From UBA3263 sp964554665 (lineage in GTDB: Bacteria > Bacteroidota > Bacteroidia > Bacteroidales > Muribaculaceae): a stretch of DNA of 64,000 nt. The translations under genes and the position numbers were made by a program. Positions within the stretch are counted from its first letter, which is position 1, and the number at the start of each line of letters is the position of its first letter. The notes under the pieces are model-generated. The model worked only from the letters and a program-made list of their open reading frames with translations, was not told the DNA's origin and did no database searches. This document shows, piece by piece, positions 25,611 through 33,956 of the stretch. The DNA lies in NCBI GenBank assembly GCA_964554665.1, contig CAZKPP010000002.1, positions 21,793 to 85,792 of the forward strand. The letters are read 5' to 3'.

Positions 25611-27159
25611 GAAAATATTATTCGCAACGCTGACCGCCGTCGGCCTCGCAGGGTGCATAACCAACGACCTGCCCTATCCGCAGATTGTTTGCAACATCAC
25701 CGACTTTATGGTCGATGGCCAAAGCGAACCCGCCGTCATTGACCCGCAAACCCGCACGGTCACCCTGACCATGGGCGAACTCGCCGACCTGCAGAACATT
25801 ACCCTGCTTAACTATAAGGTTGAGCCCGAAAACTGCACCGTTGAAGGGCTCACCCCGACCCTCAACCTCATCCGCCCCACCTACGCCACGCTCAGCCTCT
25901 ATCAGGACTACGTGTGGACCATCCGCGCCGTGCAAACCATTGAGCGCTACATAACAACGTCGCCTCAGATGGGCGAACCGATTATCGACGCCCCCGGCCG
26001 CCGCGTAATTTTCTACGTTCCCAAAGGCTCCGACCTGAGCCAAATCAAGGTTACATCGCTGAAATTAGGGAGCACGGCGGCAACCATGACCCCCGACCTC
26101 GTTGGAAAAGTCACAGATTTTTCGCAGCCCGTAGAAGTGATTGTCAACGACTATGGCCGCGAAAGCCTCTGGACCCTCTATGTTGAAACCATAGACGCCA
26201 AAGCCACGATCACCCAGGTAGATGCCTGGACACGCGTAGCCTGGTTTTACGCCTCAGTGGCCGACGAACAGGATGCCGGCTTTGAATATCGCCTGCAAGG
26301 CTCTACTGACTGGACGCGCGTTGACGACGTTCAGAAAGCGAGCGGCACAATTTCGGCCCGCGCCATCCACCTGTCGCCCGCAACCACCTACGAAGTTCGC
26401 GCCTACTGCGGCACCGACGTTAGCGCCTCGCAACCCTTCACAACCGGCACCGAAGCGCAGCTGCCCAACTCAAACTTCGACCTCTGGTGGCTCGACGGCA
26501 AGGTGTGGAACCCCTGGGGCGAAGGCAACACTCCCTTCTGGGACACCGGCAACAAGGGCGCGGCAACCCTGGGCGAATCGAACTCACAGCCCACAGCCGA
26601 CACCCAGACCGGCACCGGCTATGCCGCGCAGCTCAAGTGTGAATTCAAGGGCATCGGCGCCTTAGGCAAGATTGCCGCCGGCAATATCTTTACCGGCGTA
26701 TACGTCAAGACCGACGGCACCAACGGCATTTTGAACTTCGGCCGCGAATTTTCGCAGCGCCCCACCCGCCTGCGCGCCATGTTTAAATACAAAAACGCAC
26801 CCATAAGCCACGTAGGCACCGATCCGCGCTTCAAGGAGTGGAAAGGACGCCCCGACACGGCCCAGGTGTTCATAGCCCTTACCGACTGGGATGCCCCGCT
26901 CGAAATCCGCACCAACCCCAAGAACCAGCAGCTCTTTAACGCCGCCGACCCCCACATTATAGCTTACGGACAGATTGCCTACGGCAGCAGCGTTGAAGAT
27001 TGGACACCGCTGAGCATCGACCTCGACTACCGCTCGACGTCGCGAGTGCCGAAATACATTGTTGTTGTGTGCACTTCGTCGAAATATGGCGACTTCTTCG
27101 TTGGCGGTCAGGGCGGAGTATTGACCATCGACGACCTAACTCTGGAATATGACTACTAA
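25597..27159 (+). CDS. PCMD-domain surface lipoprotein
   Basis: A 520-residue precursor starting at GTG 25597, 14 bp inside the previous gene; no ATG lies before the signal sequence, and the lipobox VGLAGC follows directly. N-terminal part (about 20-215): Ig-like beta domains of the kind that precede PCMD. Middle: an FN3-like domain with AIHLSPATTYEVRAYCG. C-terminal about 235 residues: the putative carbohydrate metabolism domain (PCMD), with PNSNFDLWW, the WNPWGEGNTPFWDTGN motif and GGVLTIDDLTLEY. PCMD proteins are surface lipoproteins with a presumed carbohydrate-related role. Confidence 0.82.
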   Translation: MSTFKKILFATLTAVGLAGCITNDLPYPQIVCNITDFMVDGQSEPAVIDPQTRTVTLTMGELADLQNITLLNYKVEPENCTVEGLTPTLNLIRPTYATLSLYQDYVWTIRAVQTIERYITTSPQMGEPIIDAPGRRVIFYVPKGSDLSQIKVTSLKLGSTAATMTPDLVGKVTDFSQPVEVIVNDYGRESLWTLYVETIDAKATITQVDAWTRVAWFYASVADEQDAGFEYRLQGSTDWTRVDDVQKASGTISARAIHLSPATTYEVRAYCGTDVSASQPFTTGTEAQLPNSNFDLWWLDGKVWNPWGEGNTPFWDTGNKGAATLGESNSQPTADTQTGTGYAAQLKCEFKGIGALGKIAAGNIFTGVYVKTDGTNGILNFGREFSQRPTRLRAMFKYKNAPISHVGTDPRFKEWKGRPDTAQVFIALTDWDAPLEIRTNPKNQQLFNAADPHIIAYGQIAYGSSVEDWTPLSIDLDYRSTSRVPKYIVVVCTSSKYGDFFVGGQGGVLTIDDLTLEYDY

Positions 27160-27691
27160 CGAACAGTTCGACATAATCATAGCCCGCTGCCGCGCGCTTT
27201 TCGAAAAGAAGCTCCACGACTACCGCCCGGCGTGGCGGGTACTACGCCCGGCATCGCTCACCGACCAGATTTACATCAAGGCCAAACGCATACGCGAACT
27301 GCAAACCCTTGGCGGCGACCGCGCCAGCGCCATCGGCGAGGGCATCGTTCCGGAATTTGAGGGAATCATCAACTACGGAATTATCGGGCTGATTCAGCTT
27401 GAATTAGGGCCGACATGCTCGCTCGACATCAGCGAAGAGCAGGCCCTGGAGCTGTATGACCGCAACGCCCGCAAAATCCGCGACCTCATGGTTGCCAAAA
27501 ACCACGACTACGGCGAAGCATGGCGCGACATGCGCGTAAGCTCCGACGTAGACCTCATACTCATGAAAATTCTGCGCACCAAGCAGATTGAAGACCTTGC
27601 CGGCGAAACCCTGGTCAGCGAGGGCATCGACGCGAACTATATGGATATGGTGAATTATTCAGTGTTCGCGCTTATAAAACTGACGCTATGA
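27149..27691 (+). CDS. DUF1599-family protein
   Basis: A 180-residue soluble protein built from two copies of the same unit: CRALFEKKLHDYRPAWRVLR at about 14-33 and IRDLMVAKNHDYGEAWRDMR at about 107-126, each followed by a helix with IKxKRIRELQ or LMKILRTKQIEDL. This matches DUF1599. Related domains have been linked to nucleotide modification in phage-type systems, but a cellular role here is unknown. It overlaps the PCMD gene by 11 bp and the next gene by 4 bp. Confidence 0.8.
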   Translation: MTTNEQFDIIIARCRALFEKKLHDYRPAWRVLRPASLTDQIYIKAKRIRELQTLGGDRASAIGEGIVPEFEGIINYGIIGLIQLELGPTCSLDISEEQALELYDRNARKIRDLMVAKNHDYGEAWRDMRVSSDVDLILMKILRTKQIEDLAGETLVSEGIDANYMDMVNYSVFALIKLTL

Positions 27692-28908
27692 TGCGGGTTG
27701 CCGTATGGCTGGCGCGCCTGATTGTCGGCGCCGTGTTCATTATCAGCGGGGCCGCCAAGATGATCGACCCCATCGGCTTTTCCATTAAAATTACAAGTTA
27801 TCTGGCAGTCTGGGGCATGGCTGAAACCATTCCTCCGGGGCTGGTGCTGATCGGCGGCTGCCTGCTCTCGACCTTCGAGTTCGTAACCGGCATTCTGGTG
27901 GCTACGGGCTCGCTGCGCCGCACCGCCGCGTGGGGAGCGCTGCTGCTTATGTGTTTCATGCTACCGCTGTCGGCCTACATTGCGCTGGCCAACCCGGTTA
28001 GCGACTGCGGCTGCTTCGGCGATTTCTTAATCATCAGCAATGGCGCCACGTTTGCCAAAAACGTAGTGATAACGGCCCTGTGCGTTTTTTTAGTGCGATT
28101 TAACCGCCGCACGCAGCCGCTGTTCGCCCCGTGGATTCAATGGGTGCAGATTGCCGCCGCCGTGGGCTATATGATTATTCTGGGCATCGTAGGCTACCAC
28201 GAGCAGCCGCTGGTCGACTTCCGTCCCTACCCCGTCGGCGAGCCGCTGATTGACGATTCAGAGGCTCAAGCCCTCTATGTTTATACCCGCAATGGCCGCG
28301 AGCAAACCTTTTCCGACTCCGAACTGCCCGACGAGGACACGGGCTGGGAGTTCAAGGAGGTGCGCGAAGTAAAATCGGCCTCGGCCAAACAGCTGACACT
28401 GCTCGACCCGCAAAGCGGGCTCGACGTCAGCGACTCTATTCTCGGCACGGACGGCGACCTCATGCTGCTGTTAGTGTCGCACCCCACCGAAGCGAGCGCA
28501 GCCGGCAGCTATACCGCCAACGAGCTGCGCGAACGCATGGAGCGCCTCCATGGTCCCGGGTCGTTCGTCGCCCTTATGCCGCCCGACACGGCGGCCGTGG
28601 CGCGCGCCCTGGACGTTATGATGGCCGACTATCCCGTTTATTTCGCCGACCAGAAGGCAATCATGGCAGTTGCCCGCGGGGCCATGGCTGTTGTTTACCT
28701 CAAAGATGCCAACGTTGTTTGGAAACGCACCCTCAGCTCCATCAACCCCGACCTCATCGGCAGCGGTGACCCGGCAACGCTTTATGCCACCGACGGACCG
28801 CGCTGGTTTCGGCTCCTGACCGCAGCCTACATCCTGGCCAACATCATCATCTACATCGTCGGCCGCTTTCCCGCGCTTTTCCGCCTTATCCGCCGCAAGA
28901 AAACATAA
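27688..28908 (+). CDS. DoxX/MauE-like membrane protein of the BT_3928 type
   Basis: A 406-residue inner-membrane protein. Four transmembrane segments in the first 150 residues (VAVWLARLIVGAVFIISGAA, with the DoxX/MauE signature FIISGAAKMIDPIGF) include a PVSDCGCFGDF cysteine motif between helices. A soluble region of about 200 residues follows, then a last membrane helix near 380-395 and a basic tail (RLIRRKKT). MauE-like domains act in disulfide or redox maturation; the CGC motif is consistent. In Bacteroides such genes usually sit between a DUF1599 gene and tpiA (memory). Here hipBST follows instead. Confidence 0.75.
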   Translation: MMRVAVWLARLIVGAVFIISGAAKMIDPIGFSIKITSYLAVWGMAETIPPGLVLIGGCLLSTFEFVTGILVATGSLRRTAAWGALLLMCFMLPLSAYIALANPVSDCGCFGDFLIISNGATFAKNVVITALCVFLVRFNRRTQPLFAPWIQWVQIAAAVGYMIILGIVGYHEQPLVDFRPYPVGEPLIDDSEAQALYVYTRNGREQTFSDSELPDEDTGWEFKEVREVKSASAKQLTLLDPQSGLDVSDSILGTDGDLMLLLVSHPTEASAAGSYTANELRERMERLHGPGSFVALMPPDTAAVARALDVMMADYPVYFADQKAIMAVARGAMAVVYLKDANVVWKRTLSSINPDLIGSGDPATLYATDGPRWFRLLTAAYILANIIIYIVGRFPALFRLIRRKKT

Positions 28909-28930
28909 ACCCGACGCCGATTCGCAAGCC

Positions 28931-28946
28931 ATACCCCATCGGGTAT
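28931..28946. promoter_or_regulatory. hipBST operator O1
   Basis: Perfect inverted repeat ATACCC-CATC-GGGTAT. Centre at 28938.5. Confidence 0.65.
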
Positions 28947-28971
28947 ATTTCAGCCATTCCCCAAACATTTT

Positions 28972-28987
28972 ATACCCTATATGGTGT
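28972..28987. promoter_or_regulatory. hipBST operator O2
   Basis: ATACCC-TATA-TGGTGT, 10 of 12 arm positions matching O1. Centre at 28979.5, exactly 41 bp from O1; it covers the -33 region of the hip promoter. Confidence 0.6.
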
Positions 28988-29005
28988 AAATTAAGAAATT
29001 TTTAT

Positions 29006-29013
29006 TATCTTTG
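29006..29013 (+). promoter_or_regulatory. hipBST promoter -7 box
   Basis: TATCTTTG, immediately before operator O3. Confidence 0.7.
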
Positions 29014-29028
29014 CACCCTAAAGGGTAT
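29013..29028. promoter_or_regulatory. hipBST operator O3
   Basis: GCACCC-TAAA-GGGTAT, 10 of 12 arm positions matching O1. Centre at 29020.5, exactly 41 bp from O2; it overlaps the expected transcription start and ends 4 bp before the hipB ATG. Confidence 0.65.
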
Positions 29029-29032
29029 ATTT

Positions 29033-29236
29033 ATGACTCAACTAAGCAAATATATTAAGAATAAGCGTAAGGAATATGGACTTACGCAGGTTGACCTCTC
29101 CCTGAAATCAGGGGTTGGGCTACGTTTTGTGCGCGACTTGGAACAGGGCAAGCAGACTCTCCGACTCGACAAAGTAAATCAGGTTCTGGCCCTGTTCGGT
29201 TCTGAAATGCTTCCCTGCAAAAAGGTTGAATTATGA
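29033..29236 (+). CDS. hipB: HipB-like antitoxin/repressor of a HipBST module
   Basis: A 67-residue protein that is almost only an HTH_3 domain: IKNKRKEYGLTQVDLSLKSG, then VGLRFVRDLEQGKQTLRLDK. It should bind the three phased operators upstream. In the E. coli HipBST system the HipS protein, not HipB, is the main antidote, and HipB adds DNA binding. It overlaps hipS by 4 bp. Confidence 0.85.
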   Translation: MTQLSKYIKNKRKEYGLTQVDLSLKSGVGLRFVRDLEQGKQTLRLDKVNQVLALFGSEMLPCKKVEL

Positions 29237-29571
29237 AGCGGGCAACTATTTTTGTCAACTCCGTTCCTGCGGGAACATTGACAGAAGACGATCTGGGCTA
29301 TGAGTTCAGCTATGACACTGATTTTCTTGCATCAGACAAAGCCGAACCGATAAGCTTAACCATGCCACTCACCGATAAACCCTACAGGGACAAGGTGCTC
29401 TTCCCGTTCTTTGACGGTCTGATACCTGAAGGGTGGCTGCTCGACATTGCTGAACAGAGTTGGAAAATCTCTGCCCGCGACAGATTTTCGTTGCTGCTCG
29501 CCTGCTGTAAGGATTGCATCGGAAACGTTAGTGTCATTCCCGAAAAAGATAAGGAGGTTGAGGATGAATAA
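29233..29571 (+). CDS. hipS: HipS-like antitoxin (HipA N-terminal sub-domain as separate protein)
   Basis: A 112-residue protein matching the N-terminal sub-domain of HipA: IFVNSVPAGTLTEDDLGYEF, LTMPLTDKPY, and FPFFDGLIPEGWLLDIA, the HipA motif seen as VFEDSLPDG in the chromosomal one-piece HipA at 14934. Here it is a free protein and its gene overlaps hipT by 8 bp. This split is the hallmark of HipBST modules, where HipS neutralises HipT (known for E. coli O127; inferred here). Confidence 0.85.
   Translation: MKRATIFVNSVPAGTLTEDDLGYEFSYDTDFLASDKAEPISLTMPLTDKPYRDKVLFPFFDGLIPEGWLLDIAEQSWKISARDRFSLLLACCKDCIGNVSVIPEKDKEVEDE
29551..29557 (+). promoter_or_regulatory. Shine-Dalgarno-like site for hipT
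   Basis: AAGGAGG, 6 nt before the hipT ATG. Strong SD sites are uncommon in Bacteroidota and it lies inside hipS; it supports 29564 as the hipT start. Confidence 0.55.
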
Positions 29572-30514
29572 GTGTTTGTATTGCTATAAGGAACTTTCAG
29601 AAGGTGAAAAAGACTTCCATAAAAATTGTGCGCGAAAAATATTTGAATCGACTTCGGTTCCCGAGCTTCCTTATACACGAAGAAACATCAAGGAACTGGC
29701 CAAAGAAATCGTGAGCGCCAGCACTACGGTGACCGGGGTACAGGCAAAACTTTCTCTTGATATTGCTCGCGCAAATAACGGCGAGCCACAACGGTTCACC
29801 ATTGTTGGACTCTGGGGAAGGTTTATTCTTAAACCTCAGACAGACCATTTCGCAAATCTTCCGGAAAACGAAGATTTGGTCATGCATTTAGCAGAAGCAG
29901 CAGGCATCAAGACCGTTCCTCATTCATTGATTCGGTTTTCTGACGGTGAGCTGTGTTATATTACCCGAAGAATTGACCGAACCAAGAACGGTGAAAAGAT
30001 AGCAATGGAAGACATGTGTCAACTTTCAAAGCGTCTCACCGAGGATAAATACAAAGGCTCATACGAGCGGATTGCAAAGCTGATTAAAGAGTATTCATCG
30101 GCTCCACTGCTGGATGTTACCAACTTTTGGGAAATAGTGATCTTTTCGTGGATCACCGGCAACGCAGACATGCACCTGAAAAACTTCTCCATCTTTAAGC
30201 CGTCGGAAAACCACATGCTAACCCCGGCCTACGACCTGCTATCCACATCGTTAGTTATGCCGGAAGATGATGAGGAATTGGCACTGACACTAAACGGCAA
30301 GAAGAAAAAAATAAGACGTGAAGATTTTGAAGGAGCAATGCGCGACAGCGGCCTGGAAGACAAGGCAATTTCAAACATCTTCAAAAAATTCTCGAAAGCG
30401 CTGCCGAAATGGGCAGATATAATAAAAGAATCTTTTCTGCCAAGCCATAAGCAGGTTGAGCTTCAGGCGCTCATTAACCGATTGGCTTCGCGTTTAGAGC
30501 TTGGCAACGCGTAA
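29564..30514 (+). CDS. hipT: HipT-like serine/threonine kinase toxin with N-terminal zinc-finger-like motif
   Basis: A 316-residue kinase lacking the HipA N-terminal sub-domain, which is supplied by HipS. It opens with a C3H metal-binding pattern: C4-X2-C7-X11-H19-X2-C22. The kinase core follows: VTGVQAKLSL (nucleotide loop, preceded by Ser/Thr residues that could be autophosphorylated), GRFILKPQ (Lys), GNADMHLKNFSIF with D202 as likely catalytic base, and TPAYDLLST (Mg site). E. coli HipT phosphorylates TrpRS; the target here is unknown. Start chosen at 29564 by the SD site and the small overlap with hipS. Confidence 0.87.
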   Translation: MNKCLYCYKELSEGEKDFHKNCARKIFESTSVPELPYTRRNIKELAKEIVSASTTVTGVQAKLSLDIARANNGEPQRFTIVGLWGRFILKPQTDHFANLPENEDLVMHLAEAAGIKTVPHSLIRFSDGELCYITRRIDRTKNGEKIAMEDMCQLSKRLTEDKYKGSYERIAKLIKEYSSAPLLDVTNFWEIVIFSWITGNADMHLKNFSIFKPSENHMLTPAYDLLSTSLVMPEDDEELALTLNGKKKKIRREDFEGAMRDSGLEDKAISNIFKKFSKALPKWADIIKESFLPSHKQVELQALINRLASRLELGNA

Positions 30515-30520
30515 AAAACT

Positions 30521-30556
30521 AAGCGGGTGTGGCTGAATTGTCAGTCACACCCGCTT
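30521..30556. terminator. Bidirectional terminator between hipT and the minus-strand giant gene
   Basis: A 16-bp stem (30521-30536 with 30541-30556, one G-T wobble) with a 4-nt loop. On the minus strand it is followed by AGTTTTTTAC, a good T-tract. Confidence 0.88.
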
Positions 30557-30578
30557 GGAGTTTCTTAAAGCACGGGAG

Positions 30579-33500
30579 TTATTTTACGAGGATCTTCTTG
30601 CCGTTGACAATGTTGATGCCCTTGACCGGAGCAATCAGTTTGCGGCCCTGCAGGTCATAGCGTTCTACTTTATCGTCAGCGCCGTTGATAACCTCCTTGA
30701 TTTCAACGGTGGAGCCGTCGCTGTTGAGGGTGAATGTGCGCGGTGCACTCTTGGTGTCAGTTTCGGGGTGATAAACGTAGTAATCTACCTGGCTACCAAC
30801 CGGAACGCTGAATGAGTGTTCAATGCCGCGGCGTTCGGCCTGTTCATATTCGTCGTGCGAAACGATTCTGCGGATTGACTGTTTTTTAGTCGGTTCTACA
30901 TCTTCAGCAGGGGTGTGCTTAAAGTAAAGTTCGCAAGAACCGGAAATCTCATTACCGGAAGTGGTATAGATACTGCCGAGTGTAATCGTAATCTGGCATT
31001 TAGGGTTATCAACACCCGTTTCCGGATTGCTTATAGTATAACTCTTGGAGTCGAGGGGAACGCCGTAGGTGTCGGCGGGAGCCATGATGTTGGGGTTGAT
31101 CTGGCAGATGGGATATTGGGTAATTTCGTCGGGCTCTTTGGAGATGTAAGCCTTGAAGCCGGGCACATAGCTATAGCCGGTTTCATATTCGCCATACTCG
31201 CGGAAGTTGTTGGTGTGCGAAGCGTGCAGAGTGTAATAGTCGGTCTCTTCACTCTTGGGAATAGCGAAATATGAACCGTAGAGGGGAAGCATATCTTGCT
31301 CCGAAGTAGTGGCGTTAGCCATCACCGGGGTGCTCTCGCCATAGAGAATCGGCACATTGATATAGCTGATGTGTTCGCGTCCGTCAATAAGCGATTCGTT
31401 CACGTTGGGGTTCTCATGGCCGGTTTTCTTGCCGTCGTAGTAGAGCAGCGTGGGCTGATTGGCAGGAATAGTTATTGTGCCATCTTCATTCGCGGCAATC
31501 GGGGTTGCCAACACGTGGTTAATATCGGTGGTGTTGTTATAGTTCTTAAAGTCGAGAATGCCGGTGAAAGCGGTTGTGCGCTCGTAGTTGGCGGGGATTT
31601 GGAGAGCCACAGGCGAGTAAACCGACGACCAGCCGTCGTCATAATCATCGACACCCATAACGTTATAGAAGGTCAGAGGCAGTTCTTCAACTCGCTCGAT
31701 AAACCAGCGAGAAGCGTCGGCAGAGCTGTTGTCTGCAGTAACCATGTCTCGGTTGTCGTTGCTGCGAAGGTTGCAGGTACCGTTGGCGGCCACATTGATG
31801 GTGAAGCAGCCATCGTTAGTATCTTTGAACTTAACGCCGGTCGAAGCATCATCCGAGCCATAGAGGGCTGGCATAACCGCCTCGCCGGTCATGTTGGGGA
31901 GAACCAGACCGTTTTCAAAGCAGATAACGGTGTAGGTGCCATTCTCGGCAGCCTGGACATAGAAAACAGTGTTGGAGCGTTCGCCGTCGATGGTCAACGC
32001 CATGGCATCCATGCCGCCAGTCATACCGCCGGAGATTGCCGAAATATATTTGGGTGCGTTGAGCTTGGTTTTAAAGCGATAGAAAACCCCTGCGGTAATG
32101 CCGTTTCTAACCAGGTCGGTCGGCTCCATGCTGTCGACCAGTTTATTGATTGCTTCGATAACCTCAGCTATTTCTTCGTCGGTTGCAGCATCGCCTTTTT
32201 CAATAACAGCATTCAGGGCCTCTTTGGCTTTCAGCAGTTCGCCGTTAGGGTCGGAGTACTGACCGGGGTTGGAACCGAGATGGCGGGTGCCTTCAAAGTA
32301 GCTCAAACGCTTGGCGGCAGCTTCGAGGTTCATGGCGTTATAGGCATCGATGAGTTTCTTAACATTCTCAACGTTGGGGTTAGCCTTGGCGGCTTCGATT
32401 TCGTCTTGGCCGGCGAAATCGGCGAGAACAGTAAAGTCGTCGTCAGTGAGCGGATAGAGACGCATCAATCCGGTTTCATCTTCGGCGGCTTCCTCTTCTT
32501 CCCAAACCGTAAGAAGTTCGAAATAGAAATCTCCGACCCATGCATTTTCGGTGCCGGCGATTTTCAGTCGGTAATCGCCGTCGGCCGCAGGAACAAGTTC
32601 CAGAACAGTAGCGTCAGCAATGTCGGCCAGTCCGGCGGTAGCGTAGGTCCAGTCGCTGCCTGCCTTGGTGAAGCGAACTGCTTTTTCAGTGTCGTAGAGG
32701 GTTTGGAGCAGATAGCCACCCTCGGCCGGGGTGAAATACCACAGGCGCTCAGGCACGAGGTTAACGAGCGTTTCGGCTCCGCCGCGCTTGGTTTCAATTT
32801 CGGTGGTGGAGAGCATATAGCGCATTGCACCGAAGTCATCGTCTGTCGGGCAGAAACGGATGCGGAACACCTGATTGGTTTTCAGTTCGCGCTCCCAAAC
32901 GCCTTGGGCATACACTTCCTGACCGGCTTCGGTTACCTTTTCAATGGCATTGCCTGCTGCATCGGTGAGGCCGGTGAGGTTAAAGCCGCCCAGGTTCATC
33001 GTAACGTTAGCATAGTAGCTAATCATTTTCGAGGGGTCTTTGCCGGCAAGGGCGGTAATGGTTTGCCAGCCCAAATCTACGCTGTTGAAGGTGGGGAACA
33101 TCACCTTGATGTCGATTTCAACTGCGGGTTCGGCCTTTACGAAGTCAAACTGAACGGTGCTGCCGGTAACGTCGGCGCCAACAGCATATTTGAGGTATTT
33201 GCCACCGTCGTGAACGAAGGGGTAATCGCCGGTTGCATTCGTTGCATTAGAGAGCTGCATATAAAAGCGGGTGTTGCCGTCATACTCGCCGGGCACGCCC
33301 TCTAAGGTAAACTGTGCGTTATTGGCATCGTCGGAATCTTGCGAGCTCCAAACCAAATTGCCGTTGGCGGCCTTTTTGCTGTGGCCAACAATCGACAGGT
33401 AATTCTGCGCGCCGAGATTCTTGATTTTGAACACTACGCCTTCGGTTTCGGCGTCATCAACAACCTCGATTTGCCAAACCTGGTCATAGTTGTCGGTATA

Positions 33501-33749
33501 GCCCGAAGCCAAATCATAAGCTTCGGCAATAAAAACCGAATACATCTTGTTGTCAGAGCCTTGCACAAGCCCTTGCTTGGTGCCGGTATCGCCATTCACG
33601 TGCGCGCGGATAAAATAAGTGCCTGAGGTCAGTTCCGAGTCGGAAGCGACCGGGTCACCCATCATGTATTTTTCCGTGCCTTGGGTCTGGGCGGAAACCG
33701 ATGAAAGTCCTACAAGAGCAAAAAACGCTGTAAGTAAGAATTTTTTCAT
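30579..33749 (-). CDS. Giant secreted protein with conserved C-terminal tail, paralog 1
   Basis: Function not recognised. A 1056-residue precursor with signal peptide (MKKFLLTAFFALVGLSSVSA). N-terminal about 190 residues form a beta-rich unit (QVWQIEVVDD, KIKNLGAQNYLSI, RFYMQLSNATNATGD) that could be ricin-like (weak). A helical spacer lies at about 465-560 (KKLIDAYNAMNLEAAAKRLS). The C-terminal half (TFYNVMGVDDYDDGWSSVYS onward) is shared with the next gene. It ends ERYDLQGRKLIAPVKGINIV then NGKKILVK, a tail common on exported Bacteroidales proteins and possibly a sorting signal. Own promoter (33815-33846). Confidence 0.8.
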   Translation of the reverse strand: MKKFLLTAFFALVGLSSVSAQTQGTEKYMMGDPVASDSELTSGTYFIRAHVNGDTGTKQGLVQGSDNKMYSVFIAEAYDLASGYTDNYDQVWQIEVVDDAETEGVVFKIKNLGAQNYLSIVGHSKKAANGNLVWSSQDSDDANNAQFTLEGVPGEYDGNTRFYMQLSNATNATGDYPFVHDGGKYLKYAVGADVTGSTVQFDFVKAEPAVEIDIKVMFPTFNSVDLGWQTITALAGKDPSKMISYYANVTMNLGGFNLTGLTDAAGNAIEKVTEAGQEVYAQGVWERELKTNQVFRIRFCPTDDDFGAMRYMLSTTEIETKRGGAETLVNLVPERLWYFTPAEGGYLLQTLYDTEKAVRFTKAGSDWTYATAGLADIADATVLELVPAADGDYRLKIAGTENAWVGDFYFELLTVWEEEEAAEDETGLMRLYPLTDDDFTVLADFAGQDEIEAAKANPNVENVKKLIDAYNAMNLEAAAKRLSYFEGTRHLGSNPGQYSDPNGELLKAKEALNAVIEKGDAATDEEIAEVIEAINKLVDSMEPTDLVRNGITAGVFYRFKTKLNAPKYISAISGGMTGGMDAMALTIDGERSNTVFYVQAAENGTYTVICFENGLVLPNMTGEAVMPALYGSDDASTGVKFKDTNDGCFTINVAANGTCNLRSNDNRDMVTADNSSADASRWFIERVEELPLTFYNVMGVDDYDDGWSSVYSPVALQIPANYERTTAFTGILDFKNYNNTTDINHVLATPIAANEDGTITIPANQPTLLYYDGKKTGHENPNVNESLIDGREHISYINVPILYGESTPVMANATTSEQDMLPLYGSYFAIPKSEETDYYTLHASHTNNFREYGEYETGYSYVPGFKAYISKEPDEITQYPICQINPNIMAPADTYGVPLDSKSYTISNPETGVDNPKCQITITLGSIYTTSGNEISGSCELYFKHTPAEDVEPTKKQSIRRIVSHDEYEQAERRGIEHSFSVPVGSQVDYYVYHPETDTKSAPRTFTLNSDGSTVEIKEVINGADDKVERYDLQGRKLIAPVKGINIVNGKKILVK

Positions 33750-33814
33750 TTATGTCGTGTGTTTATGTTTTGTGTGGTTTGACTGATAAAAATATTTCCG
33801 TGTGATTTAGGCTG

Positions 33815-33846
33815 CAAAGATAATACATTTTCTTGATTCCACCAAA
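33815..33846 (-). promoter_or_regulatory. Promoter of giant paralog 1
   Basis: On the minus strand, TTTG (33846-33843), 20-nt spacer, TATCTTTG (33822-33815). Leader about 60 nt. Confidence 0.7.
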
Positions 33847-33896
33847 TTTTGTGCGATTTTTCATAACCATATTTCAATCAGACGGATAGAACACCC

Positions 33897-33933
33897 AAAA
33901 GCACGCCGGCCGCATCAGTCGACGCGGCCGGCG
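33897..33933 (-). terminator. Terminator of giant paralog 2
   Basis: A 10-bp GC stem (33933-33924 with 33913-33904, CGCCGGCCGC) followed on the minus strand by GCTTTT. Confidence 0.7.
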
Positions 33934-33956
33934 GGTTGAGTAGGGTTTCAGGAGGG

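Noticed and set aside
31296..33305. Plus-strand open frame of about 670 codons opposite the giant gene at 30579
   Set aside because: The minus-strand product has a signal peptide, a promoter, a terminator and a paralog next door; the plus frame has none of these.
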